Shown piece after piece: positions 26,101 through 38,600 of a DNA stretch of 64,000 nucleotides. The translations under genes and the position numbers were made by a program. The notes beneath the pieces are model-generated. The model saw nothing but the letters and a program-made list of their open reading frames with translations, was not told the DNA's origin and did not search any database. This DNA is from Phallusia mammillata (taxonomy: Eukaryota; Chordata; Ascidiacea; Phlebobranchia; Ascidiidae). How positions within the stretch are numbered: the first letter of the stretch is position 1; every line of letters begins with the position of its first letter. The stretch is taken from contig QLIY01000088.1 in the NCBI GenBank assembly GCA_003260075.1, positions 186,001 through 250,000 on the forward strand. The letters are read 5' to 3'.

Positions 26101-26788
26101 TGAAAGTATTTTCTTTTAAAACTTAAAAGCGTTTGTGTTAAGTGAGTGTTACCAACAAGTTGGATTAGAATTCTGACCTGCAAGTTCTGATTAAGCAGTT
26201 TGGGCATTTGTATTTGGGTTCTTTTCCACAACTCCAGCATCTGTAAAACAAACAAAGTAATGTATGAGTTAAGTCTGATACAAAGTCTTGTGGACTATAT
26301 AACATGTATATAAAATATGATTTTTACTTCATACAATAAAAAAAACTATTAAACTGTTGATCACAAAATAATGGCCATTTGTAAAACCAGTTTCACTACA
26401 ATGTTTAAGATGGAGTTATCAGGAGAAAAAGGGCTCATTTGCTGTAGAGTTTATTTGTTGATAGATTGATTTTTTCTATTTTATGTTGTTGATCGATTTA
26501 CACATGGGTTTGCCCTACATTTTTAAGATGACTTAAATATATATATGACTTATTTGCCCATGTACCAACTTTTTCTGGAAAGCCTTTCAGTTTTCCAACC
26601 ATTTGATGCCTTTTATAACATCATACTTACTTTATTGGATTTATTATTTCTGAGCCTATTAATTGAGGGTCAGCAATGTGACTTGGAGTGCTTGAAGCCT
26701 TGCTTGGGGAATCACACACCTCATTAGTTGAGATGAAGTTTTTCTCTCCACATTCTACAGCAGTGTTTGCAATACTTTCGCACATCAT
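23128..26788 (-). CDS. ZNHIT6: HIT zinc-finger protein, ZNHIT6/BCD1-like (box C/D snoRNP assembly factor)
   Basis: Nine exons: 26631-26788, 26178-26240, 25488-25594, 24521-24600, 24336-24439, 23799-23867, 23647-23727, 23495-23566, 23128-23263. All junctions are GT-AG and keep phase, giving 289 aa. Residues 54-87 form a HIT zinc finger (C54, C57, C65, C68, C73, C77, H81, C87, with KYKCPNC). The YRFLEEVDR block follows near 111, then NLKLLP, RRKENTTF, WRVEWIF and a C-terminal RYYKLD...LRDKTVVEFP block, all in the order of ZNHIT6/BCD1. Family members act in nuclear assembly of box C/D snoRNPs. It is shorter than human ZNHIT6 because the acidic N-terminus is brief. A hAT element sits in intron 3. 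Upstream non-coding exons are possible; the family assignment is firm, the small exons a little less so. Confidence 0.87.
24982..25287. mobile_element. hAT-type non-autonomous element, 306 bp, in intron 3 of the ZNHIT6-like gene
   Basis: Starts CAGGGGTGTGCAACC and ends GGTTGCACATCCCTG (inverted, two mismatches), with GGCCCGTGGGCCGC near the right end. The flanks TTCTAGAG at 24974-24981 and 25288-25295 are a perfect 8-bp target duplication. No coding capacity. It lies cleanly within the intron and does not touch splice sites. Confidence 0.9.
25812..26025. mobile_element. Possible decayed hAT-type element
   Basis: AGGGATGCACAACC near 25813 and GATTGTGCACCTCTG near 26011-26025 could be opposite hAT termini. 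I could not find a matching target duplication, so this is tentative. It lies in intron 2 of the ZNHIT6-like gene. Confidence 0.3.
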
Positions 26789-27499
26789 TGTTAAAGAAAT
26801 AATATGTCTAAAGACCAACAAAACAATAAGATGTAAATATGTTTGACAAAAGTTTTCTATTTGATGATTGTTTTGTGATATTGTGTCACTATGCTATTTA
26901 AGTGAAATAAACTCAACTCGAATACAACACATTACACAACTAACTGCTTTTTCAAAGGTAAACTGCAGCTGAAATGCAAAAAACATTTTTAAAGCATTTT
27001 CTTATTTTCAAAACATTTGTAAACTTGTAATAGCATAATGACATAATTAATATACTGCTCTGCAAACCAAAGGTAAAAGATAAACAAAACGGACAATTGC
27101 AAAAATACCTTTCTTAAGGTTTCTCACCTCAAAAATATACAAAAATATACAACAGGCCATAAAATTTGTGCACAACATAATTTTAAAACATTGACTAATG
27201 CATACTTGTCGTAACAAACGTACAACTTAAATTAGTTATTTATTTTGACTCTAAGCTTAGTAACTAGTAAGTTTGTCGTCATTTCGTGAAAGCGTGCCCT
27301 TCGTTACAATTTATCCGGGTCTATAGAATCAGCAACTCTGACCGGAATAAATTGCAAATGATTTATCGGGGCGCTAGTCTTTAAACTGTTCGGCCGCTGA
27401 CCCACAGTTGTAATATATTTAAAAAAAACTGATCCCAATTGCATCAAACTAATCTTTACATAACTACTTTAACTAGCATCACAAAATGGTTAGTTACGG

Positions 27500-28054
27500 C
27501 AGTGGTCTTCAACCTCTGGGTCGCGACCCCAAGTGGGGGCACCTAAACTTTTTCTGGGGTCGCCTTCAATTCAATTTATTGGCGCTTAAATTTATTACCA
27601 CAAAAATGATAACTTTTGTTCCAGTTCGCAACCTTTGCTCATGTTTTGCAGTACAGCTTGTTAGCTCGTGTCACAATCTAATCATTGTGATGCAATGATC
27701 TATACAAAATACAAGTTGTCCAACCGATTGTTACGCGATAGAGCCCCATGAATGACATACTGTATCTAAAATATTGCAGCGGGTGCAGGGGAAAATGCAT
27801 AAAATTACTGATATCTGCAAACTGGTGAGCTTTAACGCAAATTAGATCGGGAAATTTGAATGAAACTTTTGGATTCTAACATTTAAGCGTAATAATGCAA
27901 GCGGAATAGTAATATTTAAAGTCTATTTGAAAATTAAGCGGACATATTTGCATGAAAATTGTTTCAGTTTCGGCATTATTTGAAACATTGTTCTCTCTAT
28001 GGAAAAAATGAGGTCGCATGTACAAGCTGATTTAATTTTCTTTCGAATTGGGGT
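27500..28054 (+). mobile_element. hAT-type element copy A (left end present)
   Basis: Begins CAGTGGTCTTCAACC followed by GGGTCGCGACCCC. The stretch 27565-27770 matches 29138-29310, and the wider sequence to about 28000 matches the reverse complement of 49080-49520. Shared landmarks are GTTGTCCAACCGATTGTTAC, GCAGCGGGTGCAGGG and ATTCTAACATTTAAGCGT. The right end is not seen; the 16-bp minisatellite starts where it should be. Confidence 0.65.
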
Positions 28055-28289
28055 CGCGGAATATTCGATTAAACGGAATATGCGATTACCCGGAACATTT
28101 GATTATCCGGAATATGCGATTAACCGGAATATTTGATTATCCGGAATATCCGATTAACCGGAATATTCGATTAACCGGAATATTCGATTAAACAGTATAT
28201 GCGATTATTCGGAATATTCGATTATCCGAAATATTCGATTAACCGGAATATTCGATTAAACAAATTATTTGATTATCCGGAATATTCGA

Positions 28290-28352
<63 letters not shown>

Positions 28353-28665
28353 GCGATTATCCGGAATATTCGATTACCCGTAATATGCGATTATCCGAAA
28401 TATGCGATTAACCGGAATATTCGATTAAACGAAATATTCGATTATCCGGAATATTCGATTAACCGGAATATGCGATTATCCGGAATATTCGATTAAACGG
28501 AATATTCGATTAAACGGATTATTTGATCATCCGGAATATTCGATTAACCGGAATATTCGATTAACCGAAGTATTCGATTATCCGGAATATTCGATTAACC
28601 GGAATATTCGATCATCCGGAATATGCGATTATCCGGAATATTCAAATATCCGGAATATTCTAGTT
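28055..28665. repeat. 16-bp minisatellite (CCGGAATATTCGATTA) interrupted by a G59 run
   Basis: A tandem array of a 16-bp unit, with variation mainly at GAATATTC/GAATATGC and ATTAACC/ATTATCC/ATTAAAC. It spans about 550 bp plus 59 G at 28293-28351. The unit contains the palindrome GAATATTC. Open frames through it (IRNIRL-type repeats and polyglycine) are repeat artefacts. The G run probably marks an unresolved gap inside the array. Confidence 0.85.
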
Positions 28666-28949
28666 TCAAAATGGTTTTGGTCGGTTTCTACCTCCTACCG
28701 GACTTCCAAACCGGTTTCAACCGGATTGAAGCAAAGGTAAAATGTCAAAAGTGTTCGGCATTTTACTATAACTGACTTTATGACATTTTAAACAATAAAA
28801 TTCCACTTTATTATTTCTCTCCGTAGCTAATGAGGATCCTGGGCGGAATAACGCCTACATCCTTCTTTACCACCAACGCTATTGTGACAAGTAAGTTTAT
28901 GATACCACGTGATGATAAACGACGGAATAAAGCGTCAAACTGTTTAAGG

Positions 28950-29310
28950 CGGTGGTTCTCTTCCCATATAATAGGGGTTCTGAACCTGTTAACCTTCAGG
29001 ACCTGTGACGCCCCTTACGTAATCCCTTAGGACCCTGTTTCAATGAATTTGTAAACGGATTCATTGGAAAAAAACGAATTCAATAATTTGAAAAATGTAA
29101 ACGAACAGTATAAGTTGTGAGACAATGATCGCTATAAAATCAATTTATTGGCGTTTAAATTTATTACCAAAAAAATGATTTGCTTATGTTTTGCAGTACA
29201 GCTTGGTAGCGCGTGTCACAATCTAATCGTTGTGATGCAATAATCTATGTAAAAACAAGTTGTCCAACCGATTGTTACCCGATGCAGCCCCCTGAATGAT
29301 GTATTGATGA
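28950..29310 (+). mobile_element. hAT-type element copy B
   Basis: Opens with GGTGGTTCTCTTCC, a decayed hAT-like end. 29138-29310 is closely similar to 27565-27770 (GCAGTACAGCTTGxTAGC, GTTGTCCAACCGATTGTTAC). No right terminus or target duplication could be fixed. Confidence 0.5.
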
Positions 29311-29324
29311 CGTATTCAATTTTG

Positions 29325-29465
29325 TTCAACCCATCGGGAACCTGGGTTGCAGCAATGCAGCTCAAGTTACTTGCTCAACGAAACAGAGGCAACCGAAAAA
29401 GGATTAGAACCCATGCCTTGTAAAGATAAGGCGGATGCGCTAACCACACGGTCAACTTGGCGTCA
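29325..29465 (-). mobile_element. tRNA-derived SINE, old copy
   Basis: On the minus strand an A-box-like GTGGTTAGCGCATCC and a B-box-like GGGTTCTAATCC are spaced as in tRNA. A non-tRNA body follows that ends GGGTTGAACAAAATT. The same order and tail are present at 49886-50030, so it is one SINE family. It is not a functional tRNA: the stems do not close. Confidence 0.6.
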
Positions 29466-31791
29466 AGGCTGTAAATAAAGATATTTATTTATTATTGCCT
29501 TAATTTTCTTGTTGTAGAGATAGCCTACGTAGATCCAACGTTGAAAACCGCATGAGTGGGGTAAAAGTATTATAAACTTAACTTGCAATTGAGTGTTGAC
29601 CAATTATGAATAACACAGAGAAATTTGAAGCAACGCGAACCAAAAACCTAATAGTCGTGTGGGCCTGGGGTAAAGTAGAGCTAGCTTAACTGGAGCAGCA
29701 GTCAAATAATTTACAGTTGTGCGGTGTGCGATATCCAAAGACGGGCAGCCAAACCACGACAGGACAACTCAAAAGCATGGCATGTGTACTGAGGCATATC
29801 GTAAGGTGCTGACACACAGGGCACGACAATTTAGGGAGTCAATTTATATGCGTCTGGCACAAACGTACGGAGCTCATACACAAGAAGCAATATAACTCTC
29901 GACAAGGTGAATTGGAAGTTTGTAAACTCTATTTTTAGCAGCAGTTTGTACAACAATGCAACCCAACCGTTGTTCCGCTTTGTACAGTATTCTCACATCA
30001 GGACGTAGAAATAACTTTGTGCTACAGTTACAAGCTAGCGTGGGCCGACTGGGCAGTATATTGTGTGGCAGTTGTAGACTTAGTTCGTGTATATGTAGCC
30101 TACAGTGCGGTTAATGCCTATTAAAACAACTCTTTTAGCGTCCAAAATGGTTCGTACGTTATATTTTAAGGTGGAATTGAACTTTTGCCTGAAGGTTTTG
30201 GTGTTTTTGAACCTCCTTTGTTCTACTGGTGTCAAGCCGTTGTAAGCTTTTAACCTCAACAAAAGTTAATGATTAATAAACCTTAAACTTGTAACGGTTG
30301 TAATCATCCATAACGCATAGGCTCCTGGCTCTACACATGTTGTCTTATACATATTAGCGAGAGTGGATTCATTGAAGAAAACATTTTCACAACGGTCTAT
30401 CTTTGGCGGTGGTGTCTGGTAGTCATCGTTATTTTTGGTAGTTTAAATTGAACATGTACTTCCTTAGAAGGTCACCACAAGGTGTCAGTGGTTCCACTGC
30501 CAAAATTGCGTACTCGATTCTTTACGTTAGGATAGATTTATACCTTGGCTTAAATTTGCACCCTGAATTTAAACATGCCTTTTTCGGGGTGATATGCAAC
30601 TAGGAGTTGATATACAACGAATTTAAATAGTTTTTAAGTGGCAAGGTTTCGTAAACGAATCACCTCCCACCTAGCAAACGTTGTAGGGTTAAGTTGTGCC
30701 CGTAATCCTATTCATCCAATCAAGTAGCAAGACCCAAGACGACAGTTATCATTTTTTCAGTTGAAGTGGAACTAGGAACGATTAGTTTGTATTCCTTGAA
30801 ATCAGCGCCACAGCGAATGACGGTAGATACTTAACTATCACTATAGGTCTCATAGTATTATTACGAATAACTCAAATCGACTCAATTTGCAACACCGTTT
30901 TATATTTTTGGGTGGTATAGAGCAGGCGAATGACCCCACTAGCAGAATTGTGACCCGGGTATAAATACTGCAGAATACGTTGGCGAAATGCAACCACACA
31001 AATCAAACGCATGCAATAAGCTGAATGACCGCAAATTGACATTCGTTTGGTGGCATTAGAGGAAGTCCATGAACGCTATGAATAACGGCTACACGCACGA
31101 ACTCCGTTGACGCTACAGTTGTAAGTGCTGCATTTTAACAATGCATGATACCAAACGTTTATTTAATTGGCATCATGTTTGCCGTCAAATTATATTCTTT
31201 TCTACAGAGCATTACATCAGGTCTGGTTTTTCTATGTTACCATATTGTGTAACGCGCTATAACGCAATTAGCAGGATATGGCTGTTACGGAATTACCATA
31301 TGCCTCGGTACGCTGTAGTATATTTACTCTAGGGTCAATGAACAAACAGTTTTGCTAGTTTTCCAGTTTGCATTGGTGTCATAGTAGCAATTACTGACAA
31401 TAGGTAGTAGGTAAGTCTGACATGACATTGCAAAACGTTTGAGTGTCATTAGTCATTTAGTGTGAAGATCAGGTTAAAGACTATAATTATATTGTAATGC
31501 AGTTCAAAGTTGCTTGATGCAATAGTATAATAGTTGGCTAAACTACAAAAGCAGAACTAGACTAGATCTGTGTCCAAACCTGTATTAGTGGTTTGGCAGG
31601 TGATGGGATATCTTGCATACATCAAAAATCAAGATTATTGAGATATCACAGGCTTTATAGCGCATTGCTATACTCATTGTTGTTAATATTTGGTAAGAAT
31701 ACACAATAATGTATAATACAGGTTTATTCTTCACATTAGGCGCGTAATTACTACTTCTGACATATTTTAGTATACGTATGGCCATAAAATA
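29466..31791. other. Intergenic, no gene recognised
   Basis: Includes a minus-strand open frame at 30080-30262 of unknown meaning and a TATAAATA element near 30960 with no recognised gene behind it. Nothing else can be supported. Confidence 0.4.
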
Positions 31792-31877
31792 ATGTTTGAA
31801 GATGAAGTGAAGGACGGATTGCTGACTCATGCAAAAGGGAATGACATAGACATAGTTGATCCTGAGAACAATTACAA
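31792..31877 (+). CDS. Candidate alternative first coding exon of the SLC26 gene
   Basis: An ATG opens 28 codons plus 2 nt of acidic sequence (starts MFEDEVKDGLLTHAK, ends DPENNY+AA), closed by a strong GTAAGT donor at 31878. The leftover phase (AA|) is the same as that of SLC26 exon 1 (CA|), so splicing to 38329 would give a lysine and then [13 protein letters not shown] in frame. An acceptor-like TTTTAG lies 22 bp upstream, so it could instead be an internal exon of something else. No transcript evidence is available. Confidence 0.35.
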
Positions 31878-32990
<1,113 letters not shown>

Positions 32991-33048
32991 ACGAATTTTC
33001 GTAGATTTATTTGCAAAAGGCGTCAAAGTCGTTAAGCATGTTCTAAAT

Positions 33049-33096
33049 CAGGGTTCACCAAACTTTTTTCACTGCGGGCCGGATAAGTTTCATAAT

Positions 33097-33138
<42 letters not shown>

Positions 33139-33444
33139 ATATGGTCTTTCTATAATCCCATTAAAATCTGGTCTCATCTTACAAGCAACGCATGTATATT
33201 ACATCACAAGTGACCAAAGAAAGCAATTGTTTGCGCACAATTAACACTTTTAGTCTTGTTTGTGACGTAACAAACTGGCTTTGGGTTAATCCTGGGAGTT
33301 GTAATTCCATAAAACAAGGTAATATCAATTCTACATATCGCGACAGGAAAACTTTCGTAAGAAGTAGATTAATTTTTAAATGTCACAAAGTTATCAATGC
33401 GATTTGACAAACCAAAAAATGTGGTCGTAGTTTGGTGACCCCTG
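33049..33444. mobile_element. hAT-type element with perfect target duplication, interrupted by a G41 run
   Basis: Starts CAGGGTTCACCAAAC, continues with GCGGGCCGG, and ends GTTTGGTGACCCCTG (inverted). TTCTAAAT at 33041-33048 and 33445-33452 is a perfect 8-bp duplication. The 41 G at 33097-33137 fall inside it and probably replace missing sequence, so the true length is uncertain. Confidence 0.88.
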
Positions 33445-33452
33445 TTCTAAAT

Positions 33453-34164
33453 GAAGGCGAACAATGCTTTTTAAATATTGAGCCAAACGCGGTCTTTGTG
33501 GTTAGCAGGCACAAAGGTATTTTATACTTTCGAAGAAAGGAATAAACATCCACTAAGCCGTTTATTGGTTGTATTGTGGTGGATCACATAGTAGAGAATG
33601 GTGTTTAAGACTAAAGCCCCTTTTACATATTACATATTTTAGCACATTTATACGAAATTTTTCTAAAGGTATAATGAAGTATTCCATAGAATTTGCATGT
33701 TAAATTTTATATTACCCACACCCGAATAAAGGCAACAGTGTAAGAGCACGTGATTGCCTGTTTTTAATTTTCAAAGTATTAAAGCCACAAGACCTGATAA
33801 CGTCCGCCTACTTACATTCAACTAAGTAATATTTAACATCAACATCACGCCTAAACGACATTCCAAAAAGTTCAAACCTTTGGGCCTGAAAATCCCCGTC
33901 AAATCGCGAGTAACGAATTGCATATTTCCAGACCGTCTGGAGTCGTGGCATCCAAATCGGGTTTTGCTGAGGGCTATTAGGTGCGCTGGTCGCAGCTAAG
34001 TGACACAGCACTATGATTTAAAACAGACCACATTTTGTTCGTCTGAAATTAGACTACTGTTTGGTAAAAAGGCAGGAATACTGTTTTGCAACTTCTAGCT
34101 ACGTATGGACATTTAATTGACACAATCATTAAGTTTAAACATACAAATAACAATGAATGAACGG
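33453..34164. other. Non-coding, nothing recognised
   Basis: No splice-flanked coding sequence or repeat termini were seen. Confidence 0.35.
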
Positions 34165-34313
34165 GTATTGCTCTTCCAACAGTTTTATCATAATAATCGA
34201 AGTTTCGACGTCCCAAACGACGCCTTTATCAGGATAATGGCATATCTTAAAAGACAAATTTATGGGACGTCAAAGAGCGATTATTTATGATAAAACTTCT
34301 GGTAGAGCAATAC
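34165..34313. mobile_element. MITE with long imperfect terminal inverted repeats
   Basis: The first 35 bp (starting GTATTGCTCTTCCAACAG) and last 36 bp (ending GGTAGAGCAATAC) are inverted copies with few mismatches. The whole 149 bp could fold into a hairpin. The right end, GGTAGAGCAATACTATACAT, is immediately repeated at about 34328. Similar ends occur at 56716. Target duplication unclear. Confidence 0.65.
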
Positions 34314-34844
34314 TATACATCACTCTGGTAGAGCAATACTATACATACTATACGCCTGACAGCAACAGCATATTAATACTTAACAGGAATTTTTGTAAGT
34401 TTCAAAAATTTCTGCAAGTTTTTAAAATAACTTATTTTGGATACCAAACAGTCGAAAACAGATTGAACAATTTTGTTTTCAAGACAATAGTGATGGAATT
34501 CCGGAAGGGGGCACTAATCTGTAACAACACAAGTCTTAAATAGCAACCGCGTTGGCCCTTGTTGACAAATTACTCAGTCAAACTACACTGCGAGGTTTCG
34601 AATGTTGTTACGCCGGACCCATTAGTGAACACTATTACCGGAACATCTTGTGTACCTGTTTTCTTGCTTAGGGCCTTTGGAAAACAAAGCTGTAAATCAG
34701 ACTAACATAGCAGCGCCTAAACAAATTCCGTGTCTCCTCTACCAAATTAACTGCCAACATTTGTAGGCCGGGCGGAGACTAAAAGGAAAATAGGGTATAG
34801 TGTGTTAACATTTACACCCACGTCTGAGAAACTGAAACAAACAA

Positions 34845-35061
34845 AATAAACTGAGCCTTAAGCAAGGTATGCCTTATATCTGAAAAAAACATTTTTGCGT
34901 TGACTTCATCCTTAGTGATATCACATTAAAGGTCAAGAAATAGTCATGGGGGGGGGGGAATAAACTGAGCCTTAAGCAAGGTATGCCCTATATCTGAAAA
35001 AACATTTTTGCTTTGACTTCATCCTTAGTGATATCACATTAAAGGTCAAGAAATAGTCATG
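34845..35061. repeat. Direct duplication of about 103 bp around a G10 run (probable hidden gap)
   Basis: AATAAACTGAGCCTTAAGCA through AAGAAATAGTCATG occurs at about 34845-34948 and again at about 34959-35061, with 10-11 G at 34948-34958 between. Small differences (CCTTATA/CCCTATA, A-run length, GCGTTG/GCTTTG) look allelic. Confidence 0.75.
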
Positions 35062-35589
35062 TACTGTGTCATGTCGATTATCGATACGTATTTGGGTGGT
35101 CCGAATTTAATCAAGCCTCTGTGAATTCCGCTATCCTTTTTAATTCGATACGTGTAAAAAGAAATATGCACGTGAAATTTCCTATGCCAAATTTAAATGC
35201 GAAGCAACGTGGGTCAGACTTTAAAACGTAAATTATTCTTCAATAATCATAAAAAATATAAATGACGAAATTTCAACCACTGTTAATCCAAGTTATCTAT
35301 GAAAATACCTGTAAACCCTAATAATTTTTTTATGTTTTCTCCATAATATATATAAGCTAGATTTTGTGCATTGGGTTTCGTCTTCAACTAAAATTCCAGG
35401 TCTTCATAAAAAAAAATCGAATCCAATTTAATTGCTTCAAAAAGCAGCCAACGTTCCTTAACAAAACGCGTAAGATAACAAGTCATCCACACCGGATGCT
35501 AGCAGCAATGAACTTAAGTAACCCCTTTGCGATGTTGGGATTGGTCCGCCTGTTCTCTTCCCTTTTTCACATGTCGAGGAATTGACATG

Positions 35590-35598
35590 TATATAAGG
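35590..35598 (+). promoter_or_regulatory. TATA box of the SLC26 gene
   Basis: TATATAAGG lies 64 bp upstream of the exon 1 ATG at 35654. A start site 25-30 bp downstream would give a 5' leader of roughly 30-40 nt. No other promoter element was judged. Confidence 0.55.
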
Positions 35599-35653
35599 CG
35601 CCCAGTAAGCGAGTTCGGCTACACTCAAGTGGTAGAAATTTGCGAAGGAAAAA

Positions 35654-38600
35654 ATGGCGCCGAACCAAGACCAAGAGTTACAAGTGATCGCAGCGGAACA
35701 GTAAGTGAAAACTTGTCACTGGCAAACTTGTAGACGCGAATACGAATAAGGCGACCATTATGTGTTATGTTGTATTATATAAACTCGTTACATTTTTTTA
35801 AATCGCTATAAAATGTTGCTTAGTAAAAGGATTTGTTTTTTAAATCTTTAGCCGATCGTAATATGTTTGAGTCAACACGTTTAGCGCTTCTTTTAATAAA
35901 TATACTTAAAACAGTTTGCGCCAGGACGATTTTAACCGATAATTGATTTGCACTGATATTTGCTATGCTTTTGTTGCATGTTTTTAATAGGCTAGTTGTT
36001 ATTCCTTCAGTCGCGTTTTTACCAAAAACAATTCGATTAGAAACAGATCATAGTATTTTTTTAAATATGCACTTAACTTAAACGATGTATTACGCTGTAA
36101 CTTTTTAGTTCGCCTAAAACAAACCGGTAAGTTTTAACCTTAGGTCTACATTTGAAAAATTTTATACGCTCAGATTTTTTTACAACCCAATGGCAAATAC
36201 CATACTTATAGCACACGCCATNTAATACTATTCGATTAGAAACAGATAATAGTATTTTATGCACTTAACTTAAACGATGTATTACGCTGTAACTTTTTAG
36301 TTCGCCTAAAACAAAAAGTTTTAACCTTAGGTCTACATTTGAAAAATTTTATACGCTCAGATTTTTTTACAACCCAATGGCAAATACCATACTTATAGCA
36401 CACGCCATAAACCACTGAGTATACTTTGGAAGTTTTTACAACTGACTATAAACTACAGTTTCAATACGTATAGTGTGACTATTACGCACTTTTGCGCACT
36501 TGGTGATTCACTAAAAACATCGACATGACATTTAATTTTTTTTATCTAAGGTTATTTTTTGTCTGAATTTGACTACAAACTGCTAACCTTTAAACGGTGA
36601 TTTCAACGCATGATTTACATTTACTCAATTTTAGCAGGAGTGACGGTTGTTTAATCGAGCGCTAAAACGGTTTCGTACACTGTCTATTATTATTGAGAAG
36701 ATGTTCTCCCGTTACACAAGTATTATAATTTACTGTTCAACACACCGATTTTTCTTCAACAGACTCGTTATGTTAATGTGTCAATTTTTTAGATGTGATT
36801 GTCAGGTGTTTAAACAAGCTGCTATATTAGTAAAGGATATACCATTTTAACCGACTGCAGCAAATTATTTTTATGTACATAGCGTTAAGTTAACATATTT
36901 CGGAAAAGCGACCCGAATGACAAATGGAGTAGGGAATTGACGGGATGACAGAAACGTTGAACAATATAAATTTACAAGAATTTTTAGAGTTGCTCAGAAC
37001 TGGTTTTGGACTTTTGCCCTTTTTTATAATTTTTGACCCCATATGGCGTTTGTCAAGCTGTAACTCATGTCAGACCGCAAAGTCATCATCGTTCTGATCC
37101 GACATTGACATAGCGTCAATGCAAAATCGCTGCGTCAGCATAAGTCTGGAATTCCATACGTTATCTTTAAGATTAATCCTTAAAAACGGTCCTTCAGGAT
37201 CCAAACAAGCCACAAACAAATTTCGGAAACAAAACCATAAGCACATTCTGTGATAAAGTCTAGAAAGTCCACAAATAAAAACTATTGCAAAACAAATCGC
37301 TCTTAGGATTTTCCACAGTGATAAGCCTTTTGCGGTAAACCTAAAGAGCCCTTATGACGACATTGTGACCAAGAATTAAACATTTTGCTCGTAAAGTGTT
37401 TGCTATATACGCAACGCTTCCGCAAATTCCGAAAAAATGCAAGGTTGCATAAGTGTTTTGTACTTTTACCCTTTGGACTTTTTATACTTTTGACCTTGTG
37501 CTATACGCCTTATGAAAACAACTAATTAAATCGAGGTTTCTGTAAATACCGCAAAATTCACAATTTTTCTTGGGGGGGGGGTTATACGCCTTATGAAAAC
37601 AATTAAATCGAGGTTTCTGTAAATACCGCAAAATTCACAATTTTTCTTTACTAACCCTGTTGAGCAAACTCTTGATTGACATGAAATCCACAAAGCAAAT
37701 CTTTTGCAATATGAAGCGCCATTCAGCCACCTACATACAAAACGCACGGTGTAGGTTTCAAAGCTCGCCTTTTAACATCCAAAACGGGTCGGAATACAAT
37801 TTCTGTTGAATTGTGGTGTACACGTTTAATACAGAGTTTCTCAAACTGGGGTCCCTTGTCCCTTGGGGATCCGAGCGACAGTTTTGACGATGAGCACAAT
37901 ATCCTACTTAATGTTAGATTGGCAATTCTATCGGTGTAAAATAATGTGGAATACAGATATCAAGCTGCCAAACGATAATAAAATTAAATTTACAAGAAGA
38001 GCTCTACAAACTTGATATTATGCCAGGCAGCAATAGCTTATATAATAAGAGCAATGTTCGAGCACAACTTTTATATTGTGACATGACAAACTGACCTTTA
38101 TATTGTGACATGACAAGCTATTCTTAAAATATTCGTGGAATGCATTTAGCCAGGAACGCGAGTGGTCAAAAGAAAACGGGACCCAGTATGGATTTTTTTA
38201 AAGAAATTAGAACATCAATTTTCGACCCTTAAAGTTTAATCCAAACAAAATTTAGCGGAAAATATCAACTGTGATTACTCATTACCCTGATTTACTCATG
38301 CTCAATTTAACAAACAAACTTTTTGCAGACATAATGATGTCAGCAACCGTTACATCATTGACCGACCCACGCAAACCCAGGTGGAATTCCAGGAAATGTT
38401 TTCGGGGACCGAGGTGGACCCACCCTGCCCCACGATGGGGGACCGAGCCAAAAAGTGTGCCAGAGATTGCAGCTGCAGTCTGATGGGAAGCATCCTCCTC
38501 GGTCTATTCCCGATTTTCACGTGGTTACGGAAGTACAACATCCGGCAATGGTTACCTGGCGATCTTGTGGCTGGAATCACAGTCGGTGTGGTCCATATAC

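Noticed and set aside
28199-28496. Repeat protein of IRNIRL/DYPEYSI units
   Set aside because: It is the minisatellite read as protein, with the G run in the middle; no start or splice context.
28055-28665. CRISPR-like array
   Set aside because: The 16-bp units are directly contiguous with no unique spacers, in an intron-bearing animal genome.
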